Assembly: GCA_027482795.1 (NCBI GenBank)
Contig: JAIXVS010000284.1
Coordinates: 1-43,930, forward strand
Reading direction: 5' to 3'
Length of the DNA stretch: 43,930 nt
DNA from: Rhodobacter sp.
Lineage (GTDB): Bacteria; Pseudomonadota; Alphaproteobacteria; Rhodobacterales; Rhodobacteraceae
Shown here: positions 16,970-26,271 of the stretch, in pieces
Layout of the letters: the number at the start of each line of letters is the position of its first letter
Numbering within the stretch: the first letter of the stretch is position 1
Position numbers and translations under genes: made by a program
Notes under the pieces: model-generated
The model's input: only the letters and a program-made list of their open reading frames with translations
Database searches by the model: none
What the model was told of the DNA's origin: nothing

Positions 16970-18319
16970 TTAGATGTCGTCGCGCAAAGTTGCACCCAGC
17001 GCCGTCATCAGCGGGGTGAAGATGGGGAAGGATGTGGCAATCGGGCTGGCATCGTCCACCGACACGGGGGCCTTGGCGGCCATACCGCAAATCAGGAAAG
17101 ACATGGCAATGCGGTGATCCAAATGCACCGCCGCCCGCGCACCGCCGGGTACACCGCCCGCACCCGTGCCATGCACAATCAACGTATCCTCGTCTTCCTC
17201 GATGCGCACGCCGCAGGCCTCTAGCCCGCGCGCCATTGCGTCGATGCGGTCAGATTCCTTAACCCGCAATTCCTTAACCCCGCGCATCACCGTTTTGCCC
17301 GTACTAAAGGCGGCAACGATGGAAAGGATGGGGTATTCATCAATCATCGATGGCGCGCGTTCGGGCGGCACCTCGATGCCCGTCATTTCGCCCGAAAACC
17401 GCACGCGCAAATCGGCAACAGGCTCGCCCCCTTCGCTGCGCGGGTTCATAAATTCAATATCCGCGCCCATTTCGACAAGGGTGATATAAAGGCCATTGCG
17501 GGTCAGGTTCTGCGAAACGCCTGGAACAGTGATGTCCGACCCTTCGACAATCAGCGCCGCGCAGGTGGGAAAGGCCGCGCTGGATGGATCGCGCGGCACT
17601 GCCACGGTTTGTGGTTTCAATTCGGGCTGGCCGATCAGCGTAATCACATGCCCCTCGCCCGTTTTGGCCACATCCAACTGCGCGCCAAACCCCAGCAGCA
17701 TCCGTTCGGAATGATCGCGCGTGGGTTCGCGTTCAATCACCACCGTCTCGCCGCGCGCCGCCAGCCCTGCCAGCAGCACCGCAGATTTGACCTGAGCGCT
17801 GGCCACGGGCAGGGCGTATCGCACGCCAACCGCATTTTTCGCGCCAACAACCGTCATTGGCAACCGCCCGCCCGTACGCCCATAGGCCGCCGTGCCAAAC
17901 AGGGCCAGCGGGTCAGTCACCCGCCCCATCGGGCGCTTGCGCAAAGACGCATCCCCCGTGAACGTGGCGGTGATTGGCGTGGTCGCCATCGCCCCCATAA
18001 TCAAACGCACACCCGTGCCCGAATTGCCACAATCAATCACATCGGCAGGCTCACTAAACCCGCCAACGCCAACCCCGCGCACCGACCACGCCCCTTGCCC
18101 GTGCTGGGTTACTTCCGCCCCAAAGGCGCGCATGGCGCGGGCCGTATCCAGCACGTCTTGGCCTTCCAGCAGCCCTGTAATCTTAGTCGCGCCCACCGCC
18201 ATCGCGCCAAAAATCAGCGCGCGGTGCGAGATCGATTTATCCCCCGGAACAAGGGCCTCGCCCTTTAGCGGTGCCGATTTATGGGCAATCATGGGTGTGG
18301 GCGTGGCATGGGCAGACAT
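16970..18319 (-). CDS. aroA: 3-phosphoshikimate 1-carboxyvinyltransferase (EPSP synthase), 449 aa
   Basis: AroA transfers the enolpyruvyl group of PEP to shikimate-3-phosphate in aromatic amino acid synthesis. Motifs: [80 protein letters not shown] and [12 protein letters not shown], then [11 protein letters not shown]. The overall wording ([19 protein letters not shown]) is of the class II type known from Agrobacterium CP4, but the residue after GNS is Gly where CP4 has the tolerance-linked Ala, so glyphosate tolerance should not be assumed. The ATG at 18319 ([10 protein letters not shown]) has GAGGA upstream; the track start at 18355 is too early. First gene of the aroA-cmk unit. Confidence 0.96.
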   Translation of the reverse strand: MSAHATPTPMIAHKSAPLKGEALVPGDKSISHRALIFGAMAVGATKITGLLEGQDVLDTARAMRAFGAEVTQHGQGAWSVRGVGVGGFSEPADVIDCGNSGTGVRLIMGAMATTPITATFTGDASLRKRPMGRVTDPLALFGTAAYGRTGGRLPMTVVGAKNAVGVRYALPVASAQVKSAVLLAGLAARGETVVIEREPTRDHSERMLLGFGAQLDVAKTGEGHVITLIGQPELKPQTVAVPRDPSSAAFPTCAALIVEGSDITVPGVSQNLTRNGLYITLVEMGADIEFMNPRSEGGEPVADLRVRFSGEMTGIEVPPERAPSMIDEYPILSIVAAFSTGKTVMRGVKELRVKESDRIDAMARGLEACGVRIEEDEDTLIVHGTGAGGVPGGARAAVHLDHRIAMSFLICGMAAKAPVSVDDASPIATSFPIFTPLMTALGATLRDDI

Positions 18320-18418
18320 CGTAATCCTCATTCGCTTTGCGCCCTGATACCCCAAGGCGCGGGCAGGGTCTAGCGCGGCCCTGTGCTTTCATTTTGGCCC
18401 AAATACCTAAATCCCGCC

Positions 18419-19117
18419 CTAAGCCGCGCGCACAAATGTCAAGTAATGCGGCACGCGCCCCTCGCGCAGGGCCTTTTGCTCGTAACGGGTGGACAGCCAA
18501 TCGCCCCAAGGCACGCCGCCCTGCGCGCGTAACTTAAACCCCGCAAGAGGCACTTCTTCCAACGTTTGACGCACATAATCGGGAATATCCGTCGCCACGC
18601 GCAATTCCGCCCCAGCAGCCATCACACGCGCCAAGGCGTTCAGATATTCAGGGGTCACAAAACGGCGGCGGTGATGGCGCGCCTTTGGCCAAGGGTCGGG
18701 GTAGTTCAGAAAGCATTTCTGAATGATCCCCGCAGGCAGCACTTCGAACAAATCGCGCACGTCGCCGGGATGGATGCACAGGTTTTGCAAACCCTGCTGG
18801 CGCACCTTGCCCAGCAGCATGGCAATACCATTCACAAACGGCTCGCAGCCAATAATGCCCATATCGGGGTAGGTTGCCGCCATATGCACCAAATGCTCGC
18901 CCCCGCCAAAGCCAACCTCTAGCCACAAAGGCCGCCCGCCAAGGCGCGAAAGGTCAACAATACCCCGCGCTGGGTTATCACCCCGCGTCACGCCAGCCAG
19001 CGTCAGCGCGTCTAAATCCTGCGCCAGATAATCCTTTTGGGATGCGCGCAAAGTTTTGCCGCGAATGCGCCCGTAAAAATTGCGCCGCTCGGGTGTGGGG
19101 AAGATGCTGTCCGTCAT
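18419..19117 (-). CDS. trmB: tRNA (guanine-N7-)-methyltransferase, 232 aa
   Basis: TrmB methylates G46 in the variable loop of tRNA using SAM. It begins MTDSIFPTPERRNFYGRIRG and has the SAM-binding block LEVGFGGGEHLVHMA, GCEPFVNGIAMLL and the diagnostic FLNYPDPWPKARHHRRRFV (PDPWPK with the HHKRR-like part). The C-terminal LSTRYEQKALREGR is also typical. Length is normal. It lies 99 bases upstream of aroA on the same strand. In many Rhodobacteraceae trmB directly follows metK; here a serine hydrolase on the other strand intervenes. Confidence 0.96.
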   Translation of the reverse strand: MTDSIFPTPERRNFYGRIRGKTLRASQKDYLAQDLDALTLAGVTRGDNPARGIVDLSRLGGRPLWLEVGFGGGEHLVHMAATYPDMGIIGCEPFVNGIAMLLGKVRQQGLQNLCIHPGDVRDLFEVLPAGIIQKCFLNYPDPWPKARHHRRRFVTPEYLNALARVMAAGAELRVATDIPDYVRQTLEEVPLAGFKLRAQGGVPWGDWLSTRYEQKALREGRVPHYLTFVRAA

Positions 19118-19257
19118 GCCGCCCGCCTACTGCGCGCCGATAAAACGGTCAAGCGTCAGCTTTGCACAAATCCTCCCCCTTGCGCAAAAGGCGAGCGAAA
19201 ATTAGCAATGTCACGCAGCGCATGTGACGCCTGCGTAACTTAGCCTAGGTTTAGACA

Positions 19258-20325
19258 ATGCCGAACACCCCTTTTTTCGCCGCCCTCACCTTGGCGCTGG
19301 CCGTCCTTCATCCCGCAGCCCTAGGCGCGCAGCCGCAAGTCAGCCCCATTGACGATCTGGCGAATGATTTCATTGGTGACACCACGCCTGGCCTTGGCGT
19401 TTTGGTCACCCGTGGCGGCGAGGTAGTGCATATCGCGGGCTATGGCGCGGCCGATATCGAAAGCGATACGCCGATTACGCCGCAGTCGATTTTCGATCTG
19501 GCGTCCGTTTCAAAAGAAATGACCGCCCTTGCCGCGCGGATACAAATTGAGGCGGGGCTTTACACCGAAGAAACACCCATAGCCGACATTCTCCCAGACT
19601 TGGCCGAAATTGAAAGCCCGCGCCCGCTGGTCGTGGCCGATCTGTTGTTTCACATCTCTGGCCTGCCCGATTATCTGGAATGGGAAGATTACGGCAGCGA
19701 GACGACAAATGCCGAAGTTCTGGAATGGCTGGTAGAGCAAGAGCTTGACCATGCCCCGGGCAAACAGTTTGAATATTCAAACACAGGCTATCTTGTTCTG
19801 GGCGCAGTCGTGGCCGCAGCCGAGGATGCGGATGATTTGGCGAGCGTGCTTCAGGCGCGGGTTTGGGGGCCCTTGGGCATGACCGACACGGCACTTCCAG
19901 ACCCCGCAGACCCCGCCCGCCGCGTGACGGGTTATGATGGCACGGGCGGTGATTTTGATGTGGCGATGGACCCCAATGTCGCGCAGGGCGATGGCAATGT
20001 CTTCTCCACCCTGACCGATTTGGCCAAATACGAAGCCGCGCTGGCAGGGGGGGATTTGCTGGAGGATACCGAACCCTTGTTCATGCAAGGCCGTTTTGAT
20101 GATGGCAATTTTGTGCAGGACGAGGATGACATCAGCTATGGCTATGGCTGGCAGCTGTACGAGGCAGACGGCGAATCCTATGCCGCCCATTCGGGCAGTT
20201 GGACAGGCACATCGACCTATTACCTGCGCAACCTGACCACGGGGGTATCGGTTGTGCTGCTGGCCAACGGCGAGGCGGCAGATTTGTGGGAATTGGCCGA
20301 TGAAATTGAGGCGGCTGTAGAATAG
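19258..20325 (+). CDS. Secreted serine hydrolase, beta-lactamase class C / penicillin-binding protein fold, 355 aa
   Basis: An N-terminal signal peptide is visible (FFAALTLALAVLHPAALGAQ, cleavage probably after LGA near residue 24). The catalytic SxxK is S83-V-S-K86 in LASVSKEMTA, the second motif is YSN in FEYSNTGYLVLG near residue 172, and the third is HSGSWTG near the end, together the triad of the class C beta-lactamase/D-alanyl-D-alanine peptidase/esterase superfamily. The protein is acidic. It is flanked by minus-strand genes (trmB and metK) and shares the terminator behind it with metK. The substrate cannot be read; esterase, peptidase or lactamase are all possible. Shine-Dalgarno site is weak. 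Confidence 0.87.
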   Translation: MPNTPFFAALTLALAVLHPAALGAQPQVSPIDDLANDFIGDTTPGLGVLVTRGGEVVHIAGYGAADIESDTPITPQSIFDLASVSKEMTALAARIQIEAGLYTEETPIADILPDLAEIESPRPLVVADLLFHISGLPDYLEWEDYGSETTNAEVLEWLVEQELDHAPGKQFEYSNTGYLVLGAVVAAAEDADDLASVLQARVWGPLGMTDTALPDPADPARRVTGYDGTGGDFDVAMDPNVAQGDGNVFSTLTDLAKYEAALAGGDLLEDTEPLFMQGRFDDGNFVQDEDDISYGYGWQLYEADGESYAAHSGSWTGTSTYYLRNLTTGVSVVLLANGEAADLWELADEIEAAVE

Positions 20326-20330
20326 CCCAT

Positions 20331-20359
20331 AAAAAAGGCGGGGTTGTCCCCGCCTTTTT
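20331..20359. terminator. Bidirectional intrinsic terminator between serine hydrolase and metK
   Basis: GGCGGGG (20337-20343), loop TTGT and CCCCGCC (20348-20354) are flanked by AAAAAA on the left and TTTTT on the right, so it works for both converging transcripts. Confidence 0.92.
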
Positions 20360-20377
20360 CGATATCCTGAGAGAGGC

Positions 20378-21544
20378 TTATACAGCCTTCTTGATCGCGT
20401 CGATCAAATCCGTCCGCTCCCAGCTAAAGCCGCCGTCAGCCTCGGGCGCGCGGCCAAAGTGGCCGTAGGCGCTGGTGCGGGCATAGATCGGCTTGGTCAG
20501 GCCCAATTGCGTGCGAATGCCGCGCGGGGTTAGGTCCATCGCGCTGGAAATAGCGCGTTCAATCGCCGCATCTTCCACTTTGCCCGTACCATGCGTGTCA
20601 ACGTAAATCGACAAGGGCTTTGCCACGCCAATGGCATAAGAAATTTGGATCGTGCAGCGGTCGGCCAGATCGGCCGCCACCACATTCTTGGCCAAATAAC
20701 GCGCGGCATAGGCCGCACTGCGGTCAACCTTGGTTGGATCCTTGCCCGAAAACGCGCCGCCGCCATGCGGGGCCGCGCCGCCGTAGGTATCAACAATAAT
20801 CTTGCGGCCCGTCAGGCCCGCATCACCATCTGGCCCGCCAATCACAAAGGTGCCAGTTGGGTTTACGTGCCATTCGGTTTTCTTGGTGATCCAGCCTTCG
20901 GGCAAAATCTCGCGGATGTAGGGCTCTACAATGCCGCGAATCACTTTGGATGTCTGCCGTTTGGACGTGTGCTGCGTTGACAGCACGATAGAGGTCACTT
21001 CAACGGGCTTGCCATTTACATAGCGCAAGCTCAGCTGGCTTTTCGCATCTGGCCCAAGGGTCGGCTCTTTGCCCGATTTGCGCACTTCGGCAAGGCGGCG
21101 CAAAATGGCATGGGCGTATTGAATGGGGGCTGGCATCAGCTCGGGGGTTTCGCGGCAGGCATAGCCGAACATGATCCCCTGATCGCCTGCACCGTCACGG
21201 TCCACGCCTTGGGCAATATGGGCCGATTGTTCGTGCAAGTAATTGTGAACCTTGATCTTTTCCCAGTGGAATTTCTTTTGCTCGTAGCCAATGTCACGCA
21301 CGCAATCACGCACGATGGCGTCAACACGCTCGACCATGGCTTTGGTTGCCTCTTTACTGGACAACCCCACTTCTCCGCCCACAACCACGCGGTTGGTGGT
21401 GGCAAAGGTTTCGCAGGCAACGCGTGCGTTCGGCTCGGCGGTTAGGAAAGCGTCCAGCACGGCGTCTGAGACGCGGTCGCACAGCTTGTCAGGATGCCCC
21501 TCGGAAACGGATTCCGAGGTGAAGGTGTAATCTTGTCTACTCAT
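20378..21544 (-). CDS. metK: S-adenosylmethionine synthetase, 388 aa
   Basis: MetK makes SAM from methionine and ATP. Motifs: [20 protein letters not shown] at the N-terminus, [12 protein letters not shown], the Gly-rich [33 protein letters not shown] and the C-terminal AYGHFGR. The ATG at 21544 ([10 protein letters not shown]) is preferred to the track start at 21559, which lies inside the riboswitch. Its Shine-Dalgarno GGAG at 21558-21555 is part of the pseudoknot of the SAM/SAH-type riboswitch upstream, so translation is probably repressed when SAM is abundant. lnt lies upstream on the same strand. Confidence 0.97.
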   Translation of the reverse strand: MSRQDYTFTSESVSEGHPDKLCDRVSDAVLDAFLTAEPNARVACETFATTNRVVVGGEVGLSSKEATKAMVERVDAIVRDCVRDIGYEQKKFHWEKIKVHNYLHEQSAHIAQGVDRDGAGDQGIMFGYACRETPELMPAPIQYAHAILRRLAEVRKSGKEPTLGPDAKSQLSLRYVNGKPVEVTSIVLSTQHTSKRQTSKVIRGIVEPYIREILPEGWITKKTEWHVNPTGTFVIGGPDGDAGLTGRKIIVDTYGGAAPHGGGAFSGKDPTKVDRSAAYAARYLAKNVVAADLADRCTIQISYAIGVAKPLSIYVDTHGTGKVEDAAIERAISSAMDLTPRGIRTQLGLTKPIYARTSAYGHFGRAPEADGGFSWERTDLIDAIKKAV

Positions 21545-21550
21545 GGGGTC

Positions 21551-21596
21551 TTGCTCCAATACATACTCTGCGCACGTCAGGAAGCCGTTGTGCCAG
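21551..21596 (-). promoter_or_regulatory. SAM/SAH riboswitch in the metK leader
   Basis: The mRNA reads CUGGCACAACGGCUUCCUGACGUGCG, a short linker AGAGUAUGU, then AUUGGAGCAAG before the metK AUG. This matches what I recall of the SAM/SAH riboswitch of Rhodobacterales metK leaders (ACAACGGCUUCCUG-CGUG ... AUUGGAGCA). GCAC pairs with GUGC to form the first helix; GCUUC pairs with GGAGC to form an H-type pseudoknot that hides the Shine-Dalgarno GGAG. This predicts translational repression of metK by SAM or SAH. Motif and position both seen; ligand response is known for the class, not tested here. Confidence 0.92.
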
Positions 21597-21629
21597 ATTG
21601 CCCTGCGCTAAGGGCATTTGCGCCTTACG

Positions 21630-23111
21630 TCAATATCTGACGCGTTTAGGGCGCAAAAACGCCAGTGCAAAGCCGCCCAATAGCAACAGCAGTAGCGGGC
21701 CTTCGCCAAAGCGGGCATAGGGGGTTACGGGCAAGGGGCTGGGCAAAACGGTGTCCAAATGCGCCTCTTGCCCAAACGGCAGATCGGCGCGCAAACGGCC
21801 GCGCGCGTCATACAGTGCCGTCACGCCCGTATTGGCCACGCGCACCATCGGCAGCCCCTGTTCGATGGCGCGCAGGCGCGACTGTGCGGCATGTTGGAAC
21901 GGGCCTGTCAGCGTGCCAAACCATGCATCATTGGTCACGTGCAGCAGCCAATCGGGGCGGGTATCTGTGCGCAAATCTTGCGGAAAGACCGCCTCATAGC
22001 AGATCAGCGGCAGAAACTTTCCGCCAGCCGTGCCCAGATCAATCACCGCAGGGCCAGCGCCCGCCGTATAGCCATTGCCCAGTTGCGACGCAAAAGCCGT
22101 AAGGCCGAACCAGTTAAACATAAAATCGCCAAAGGGGATGTATTCGCCAAAGGGCACCAGATGGTGCTTGTCATACAGCGCTGCATCCTTGCCTGCGGTA
22201 TTAAGCACCGAAAGGCTGTTGTAAGCGCGATCCCCTTCGATACGCTGGCGGCCATAGATCAGCGTAGCCCCATTTGCAGCGCGGGCCATATCGGCGGTGA
22301 TCCCGTCGTTTTGTTCCTGCAAATAGGGCAGGGCCGTTTCAGGCCAAATCACGATATTTGGCCTTGGCGCGGCGCTGGTGGCGCGGATCAACCGATCATA
22401 AAACACCTGCGCCTGCGCTGCATCCCATTTCAACGATTGTTCGGCATTAGGCTGCACAAGGCGCAGGGTGAATGGGGTGTCTGCGGGCATTGGTTGGTTC
22501 AGTGTCCAAACCCCGCCCGCCCAAAACGCGGCCAGGCCCAAAGCCGCCGCGGCGCGCCCCCAGATTTTGCCCGCAGCCAAGCCTACCGCCACGGCGGTGG
22601 TCAGCAGCGCCAGCCCGCTGGGCCCAACATAGGCCGCCAATTGCGCCACGGGCGTCTCAATCCAAATATGGCCCAGCAGCGCCCATGGAAAGCCCGTCAG
22701 CACATAGCCGCGCGCCAGCTCCGCCGCTGCCAGCAAAACCGCCAGCGCAATTGCAGGGCGCGGCAAATACATAGCGGCCCAAGCCGCCAGTGCCCAAAAC
22801 AGCGCAAGGCCAAATCCCATAATCAGCAGCGCAAAGGGTGCCATCCACGCATAGGTATCTGCCTCGACCAGAAAGGGCGAGATCAGCCAAGATAGCGAGG
22901 CGCAGAAATACCCCGCCCCGCCGATCCACGCGGCAAAGGCGGCAAATCGCGGCGTTTTGACCTGCGCCAAAATCAGCATAAACAGCACCGCCAGCGCGGC
23001 GAGCGACAGATACCACAGATCAAATGGCGCTTGGCCGAATGCCGCAATAGCGCCCGCTGCAAAACTGGACAAACCCAGTCGCCAGCGCGAGATTTGCGGC
23101 CGCCGCGCCAT
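21630..23111 (-). CDS. lnt: Apolipoprotein N-acyltransferase, 493 aa
   Basis: Lnt adds the third acyl chain to the N-terminal Cys of lipoproteins in the inner membrane. About six hydrophobic segments fill the first ~200 residues (for instance WYLSLAALAVLFMLILAQV). A nitrilase domain follows with all three catalytic elements: Glu in VIWPETALPYL, Lys in LYDKHHLVPFGEYIPFG and Cys in LPLICYEAVFPQDLR. A last membrane segment is LLLLLLGGFALAFL. The ATG overlaps the corC stop by one base (TAATG). The order corC-lnt-metK is typical of Rhodobacteraceae. Confidence 0.96.
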   Translation of the reverse strand: MARRPQISRWRLGLSSFAAGAIAAFGQAPFDLWYLSLAALAVLFMLILAQVKTPRFAAFAAWIGGAGYFCASLSWLISPFLVEADTYAWMAPFALLIMGFGLALFWALAAWAAMYLPRPAIALAVLLAAAELARGYVLTGFPWALLGHIWIETPVAQLAAYVGPSGLALLTTAVAVGLAAGKIWGRAAAALGLAAFWAGGVWTLNQPMPADTPFTLRLVQPNAEQSLKWDAAQAQVFYDRLIRATSAAPRPNIVIWPETALPYLQEQNDGITADMARAANGATLIYGRQRIEGDRAYNSLSVLNTAGKDAALYDKHHLVPFGEYIPFGDFMFNWFGLTAFASQLGNGYTAGAGPAVIDLGTAGGKFLPLICYEAVFPQDLRTDTRPDWLLHVTNDAWFGTLTGPFQHAAQSRLRAIEQGLPMVRVANTGVTALYDARGRLRADLPFGQEAHLDTVLPSPLPVTPYARFGEGPLLLLLLGGFALAFLRPKRVRY

Positions 23112-24043
23112 TACTTGCCCCCGATCCCAAGATCAGCGCCCGCCTCTTTTGTTGGCTTTGCCGCGCCAAAACCAGGCAAGCGCACGCGCAGGCGTTTTAT
23201 GCGGCGCGGATCGGCATCAATCACTTCAAATTCTGCGCCGCTTTCATGGGGAACAATTTCGCCCCGCACGGGCACGCGGCCGACGCGCACAAAAACCAAC
23301 CCGCCAAGCGTATCGATATCATCGTCATCATCGCTGGATCGCAGCGTCATACCGATTTCCGCCTCGAACTCGTCCAACGGCGCGGTGGATTGGGCGATAT
23401 AGACGCCTTCCTTTTCCTGTTTCCACAGCAGGCCTTCGTCCTCGTCATGCTCGTCTTCAATCTCGCCAATAACGGTTTCGATCAGATCTTCGATTGTGAC
23501 AAGCCCGTCAACCCCGCCGTATTCATCGATCACCAGCGCCATATGCACACGGTCGCGCTGCATCTTTTGCAGCAAAACCGCTGCGGGCATCGATGGCGGG
23601 GCATAAAGCACGGGGCGCAGCAATTTGCGCAGGCTAAACCGCCCGCCTGCGCCAAACCCGTGTTGCAGCGCCAAATCTTTTAGCAAAACCAAACCTTGGG
23701 GATGATCCAGCGTGCCCTTATAAACAGGCAGGCGGGAAAATCCGTGGGTGCGAAACGCTTCGACCAATGCATCTTTATCAATGTCTAAAGGAACGGCGGC
23801 AATATCGGCCTTGGGGATGGATACATCATCCACGCGCAGGCGGCGCAGGTTAGATAGGCCCAGCTGCGCCATGTTTGGCCCTGCATCTGCTGTGCCTGAA
23901 AGGGGGCTTGCGGGAATGGCATCATCTTTGCCGCCACCACCCAACGCGCCAAGGATGCGGCCCAAAATCCCGCGTCCCTGCGCCTCGCTACTTGATCCTT
24001 CGTCGTCTGCCGAACTGCCTAACGCGTCGCTGCTACTGCCCAT
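23111..24043 (-). CDS. CBS-domain protein of the hemolysin/CorC (TlyC) family, 310 aa
   Basis: After a low-complexity N-terminus rich in Ser, Asp and Gly ([20 protein letters not shown]), the protein has two CBS repeats ([18 protein letters not shown] with [20 protein letters not shown], then [20 protein letters not shown] with [15 protein letters not shown]). The CorC_HlyC C-terminal domain follows ([36 protein letters not shown]). No DUF21 membrane domain is present. The family is linked to magnesium/cobalt efflux (CorC); cytolytic activity is not implied. It lies between ybeY and lnt, overlapping lnt by one base, the usual arrangement. Confidence 0.93.
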   Translation of the reverse strand: MGSSSDALGSSADDEGSSSEAQGRGILGRILGALGGGGKDDAIPASPLSGTADAGPNMAQLGLSNLRRLRVDDVSIPKADIAAVPLDIDKDALVEAFRTHGFSRLPVYKGTLDHPQGLVLLKDLALQHGFGAGGRFSLRKLLRPVLYAPPSMPAAVLLQKMQRDRVHMALVIDEYGGVDGLVTIEDLIETVIGEIEDEHDEDEGLLWKQEKEGVYIAQSTAPLDEFEAEIGMTLRSSDDDDDIDTLGGLVFVRVGRVPVRGEIVPHESGAEFEVIDADPRRIKRLRVRLPGFGAAKPTKEAGADLGIGGK

Positions 24044-24065
24044 TTGTCCTTGTCCAAAAATTGTC

Positions 24066-24605
24066 TTACGCTGTCGTCACTGCCCCAAATAATTCGGGGG
24101 TATCATAGGGGTTTGGCAGGCCCAGCCGCGCCATCACGCGCGCCTCGACTGCCTCCATAAGATCGCCGTCAGGCTCTCTTATATGGTCAAATCCTAAAAT
24201 ATGCAAAACACCATGTGCGATCAGATGCGTGATATGATGCGTAAGCGGTTTGCCGCCTGCCTCTGCCTCGGCAACGCATGTGTCAAAGGCAATCGCAATA
24301 TCGCCCAAATGATCGGGGTCATCGGCGTCGCCCGCCTGCGGCAGATCGGGCATCGCGCCCGCCAGTTCCGCGCCGCGCTCGTCTGACGGCCAGCTTAGCA
24401 CATTGGTGGGCGTTGGTTTGCCGCGAAAATCGGCATTTAGGGCTGCGATTCGGGCATCATCACAGCCCATCACACACAGGGTAAACCCCGCCGCAGGCAG
24501 GCCAAGTTCGGCAAAGGTGGCAAGGGCTGCGCGCTGGGCCAAATCTTCTAGCCCTACGCCAGACCAGCGCGCGTCCTCGATGACGACATCAACAAAATCT
24601 TCCAT
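24066..24605 (-). CDS. ybeY: Endoribonuclease YbeY, 179 aa
   Basis: YbeY is a zinc-dependent endoribonuclease for 16S rRNA 3' maturation and ribosome quality control. The metal motif HGVLHILGFDH (H3xH5xH) is complete, preceded by THHITHLIA and a conserved GDIAIAFDTC. NVLSWPSDE is the NVLSFP-type strand. Length is normal. It is located between phoH and corC. Confidence 0.96.
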   Translation of the reverse strand: MEDFVDVVIEDARWSGVGLEDLAQRAALATFAELGLPAAGFTLCVMGCDDARIAALNADFRGKPTPTNVLSWPSDERGAELAGAMPDLPQAGDADDPDHLGDIAIAFDTCVAEAEAGGKPLTHHITHLIAHGVLHILGFDHIREPDGDLMEAVEARVMARLGLPNPYDTPELFGAVTTA

Positions 24606-24635
24606 GCCGCCCCTTAGCCGATTTGGGCCGCACCC

Positions 24636-25661
24636 TCAACTGGGCTGTGCTTCGTCGGATTCGTAGGCTTCGATAATGCGGGCGACCAGCGGGTGACGCA
24701 CCACATCCTTGGACGTGAAATAGTTAAACGTCACGCCCTTGACGCCTTTTAAAATCCGCTCTGCTTCTGCCAGACCCGAAGGCACACCGCGCGGCAAATC
24801 GACTTGGCTGCGATCGCCCGTAATCACCATGCGGCTGCCTTGACCAAGACGGGTTAGGAACATTTTCATCTGCATCGCCGTGGCATTCTGCGCCTCGTCC
24901 AGCACGATAAATGCGTTCGACAGCGTGCGCCCGCGCATAAAGGCCAAGGGCGCAATTTCGATCCGCTTTTCTTCCATCAGTTTGGCCATTTGCTTTTGCG
25001 GCAAAAAGTCGTTCAGCGCATCGTAAAGGGGCTGCATATAGGGGTCGATCTTTTCCTTCATATCGCCAGGAAGAAAGCCCAGCCGCTCGCCCGCCTCGAC
25101 AGCGGGGCGCGACAGGATAATCTTTTCCACCGCGCCCGAAATCAGCATCGTCACGCCCACGGCCACCGCAAGATAGGTTTTGCCCGTGCCCGCAGGCCCA
25201 ATGCCAAAGCCCAGTTCATTGCCAAACAGATTGGCGACATAGGTTTTCTGCGCCTCGGTGCGCGGCTCGACAGGTTTTTTGCGGGTGCGCAGTTCTACGC
25301 CGCCGCCGCCCGTGAACATCTCAATCTGCTCGCCGCCTTCGGGCCGCAGGACATCTGGCAGGGGCTTGCCCATGCGCATCGCGCCATCAATATCGCCCGC
25401 CTGCACTTCGCGACCCGATTCCAGCCGCGCATACAGCCCGCGTAATACGGCCGATGCCTGTTCCCTTGCGCCTTTGTCGCCGATCACCGCCAGCCGATTG
25501 CCCCGCCTTAGTATATGCACCCCTGCCTGATGTTCGATCTGCGCCAAGTTGCGGTCATATTCGCCGCACAGGCTAATCAGTATTCGGTTATCGGGAAATT
25601 CGAGGAGCGTTTCAACCAGATCCTCGGGGGCTTTCGGGGGGGTCAGCGCGCTGATGCCCAA
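24636..25661 (-). CDS. phoH: PhoH family ATPase (PhoH-like, YbeZ type), 341 aa, TTG start
   Basis: A P-loop ATPase of the PhoH/YbeZ group, probably an RNA helicase-like partner of YbeY. N-terminal KH-like region (LISLCGEYDRNLAQIEHQAG), then FGIGPAGTGKTYLAVAVGV (Walker A), ILSRPAVEAGERLGFLPGD, LEEKRIEIAPLAFMRGRTL and NAFIVLDEAQNA (Walker B), with GDRSQVDLPRG. The first codon is TTG at 25661 with AAAGGAG 6 bases upstream, so an unusual start supported by its ribosome-binding site. It sits 30 bases before ybeY. Confidence 0.95.
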   Translation of the reverse strand: MGISALTPPKAPEDLVETLLEFPDNRILISLCGEYDRNLAQIEHQAGVHILRRGNRLAVIGDKGAREQASAVLRGLYARLESGREVQAGDIDGAMRMGKPLPDVLRPEGGEQIEMFTGGGGVELRTRKKPVEPRTEAQKTYVANLFGNELGFGIGPAGTGKTYLAVAVGVTMLISGAVEKIILSRPAVEAGERLGFLPGDMKEKIDPYMQPLYDALNDFLPQKQMAKLMEEKRIEIAPLAFMRGRTLSNAFIVLDEAQNATAMQMKMFLTRLGQGSRMVITGDRSQVDLPRGVPSGLAEAERILKGVKGVTFNYFTSKDVVRHPLVARIIEAYESDEAQPS

Positions 25662-25811
25662 GTGCGTCTCCTTTATGGGTTATGGGGCGACATAAACAAA
25701 GTGTGTGGCCATGCGCGCCTGCGTGCAAGAGTTATTTCGCGCGATTCGCTACATTTTGATGACAAAGCGCCACGCGCGCCACGATATTGGGCATAAGCGG
25801 GCAAAACAATG

Positions 25812-25843
25812 AAAAGGCCGCATCTTTGCAGATGCGGCCAAAA
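25812..25843 (-). terminator. Intrinsic terminator behind the OmpA/lipoprotein unit
   Basis: On the minus strand GGCCGCATC, loop TGCAAA, GATGCGGCC form a perfect 9-bp stem followed by TTTTC. It lies about 20 bases after the stop of the lipoprotein gene. Confidence 0.88.
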
Positions 25844-25863
25844 CAAATTCACCTTACGCGCGA

Positions 25864-26271
25864 TCAATATCCGCCGCTATTTCCAATTGTGCCCTTTACC
25901 CAGTCGCTGCGGTTGCTGCGGCCATCGGTTTGGTAATTGCCTAGCACCGTGCCAGGCGGATAGGCATTGTTGCAAATAGGCAGGCCCGACACGGGGTCAA
26001 ACCTACGGCCAGAATATCCTTCGATGCCGTCGTCAATCAACCAGCCTTGGCAGCCATCGGGATCATAGACAATCGCAGCCTCGCCATCGCGCAGCGCATT
26101 GCGGTCAAGAAATCCACGGTCAATGGGCGCTGCGATCAGCGAATTTGGGCCGCGATTGGGGCCAAATGTGCCAAAGCCGCCGCAGGCCGTCAGTGTCAGC
26201 GTGGCCACAGCCAGCAGCCCGAAGCGAGCCAGCGTCCCGCGCGAATTTTCCATCATCTTTGCCATATCCAT
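25864..26271 (-). CDS. Small lipoprotein with DGC-EGY motif, 135 aa
   Basis: The N-terminus has a lipoprotein signal: hydrophobic FGLLAVATLTLTACGG with lipobox LTAC. The start is uncertain (ATG at 26271, 26265 or 26256); I use 26271, which overlaps the ompA-like stop as TGATG. The mature part contains DPDGCQGWLIDDGIEGY and RRFDPVSGLPIC, closely resembling a region in the preceding OmpA-like protein. The two Cys suggest a disulfide in the periplasm. I do not know a named family. Coupled translation with the OmpA-like gene and the shared motif suggest a joint role in the cell envelope. Confidence 0.75.
   Translation of the reverse strand: MDMAKMMENSRGTLARFGLLAVATLTLTACGGFGTFGPNRGPNSLIAAPIDRGFLDRNALRDGEAAIVYDPDGCQGWLIDDGIEGYSGRRFDPVSGLPICNNAYPPGTVLGNYQTDGRSNRSDWVKGTIGNSGGY

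Noticed and set aside
21759-22895. 378-aa plus-strand ORF opposite lnt
   Set aside because: Shadow frame: rich in Arg, Gln and Pro with no recognisable fold; lnt on the other strand has all catalytic residues.
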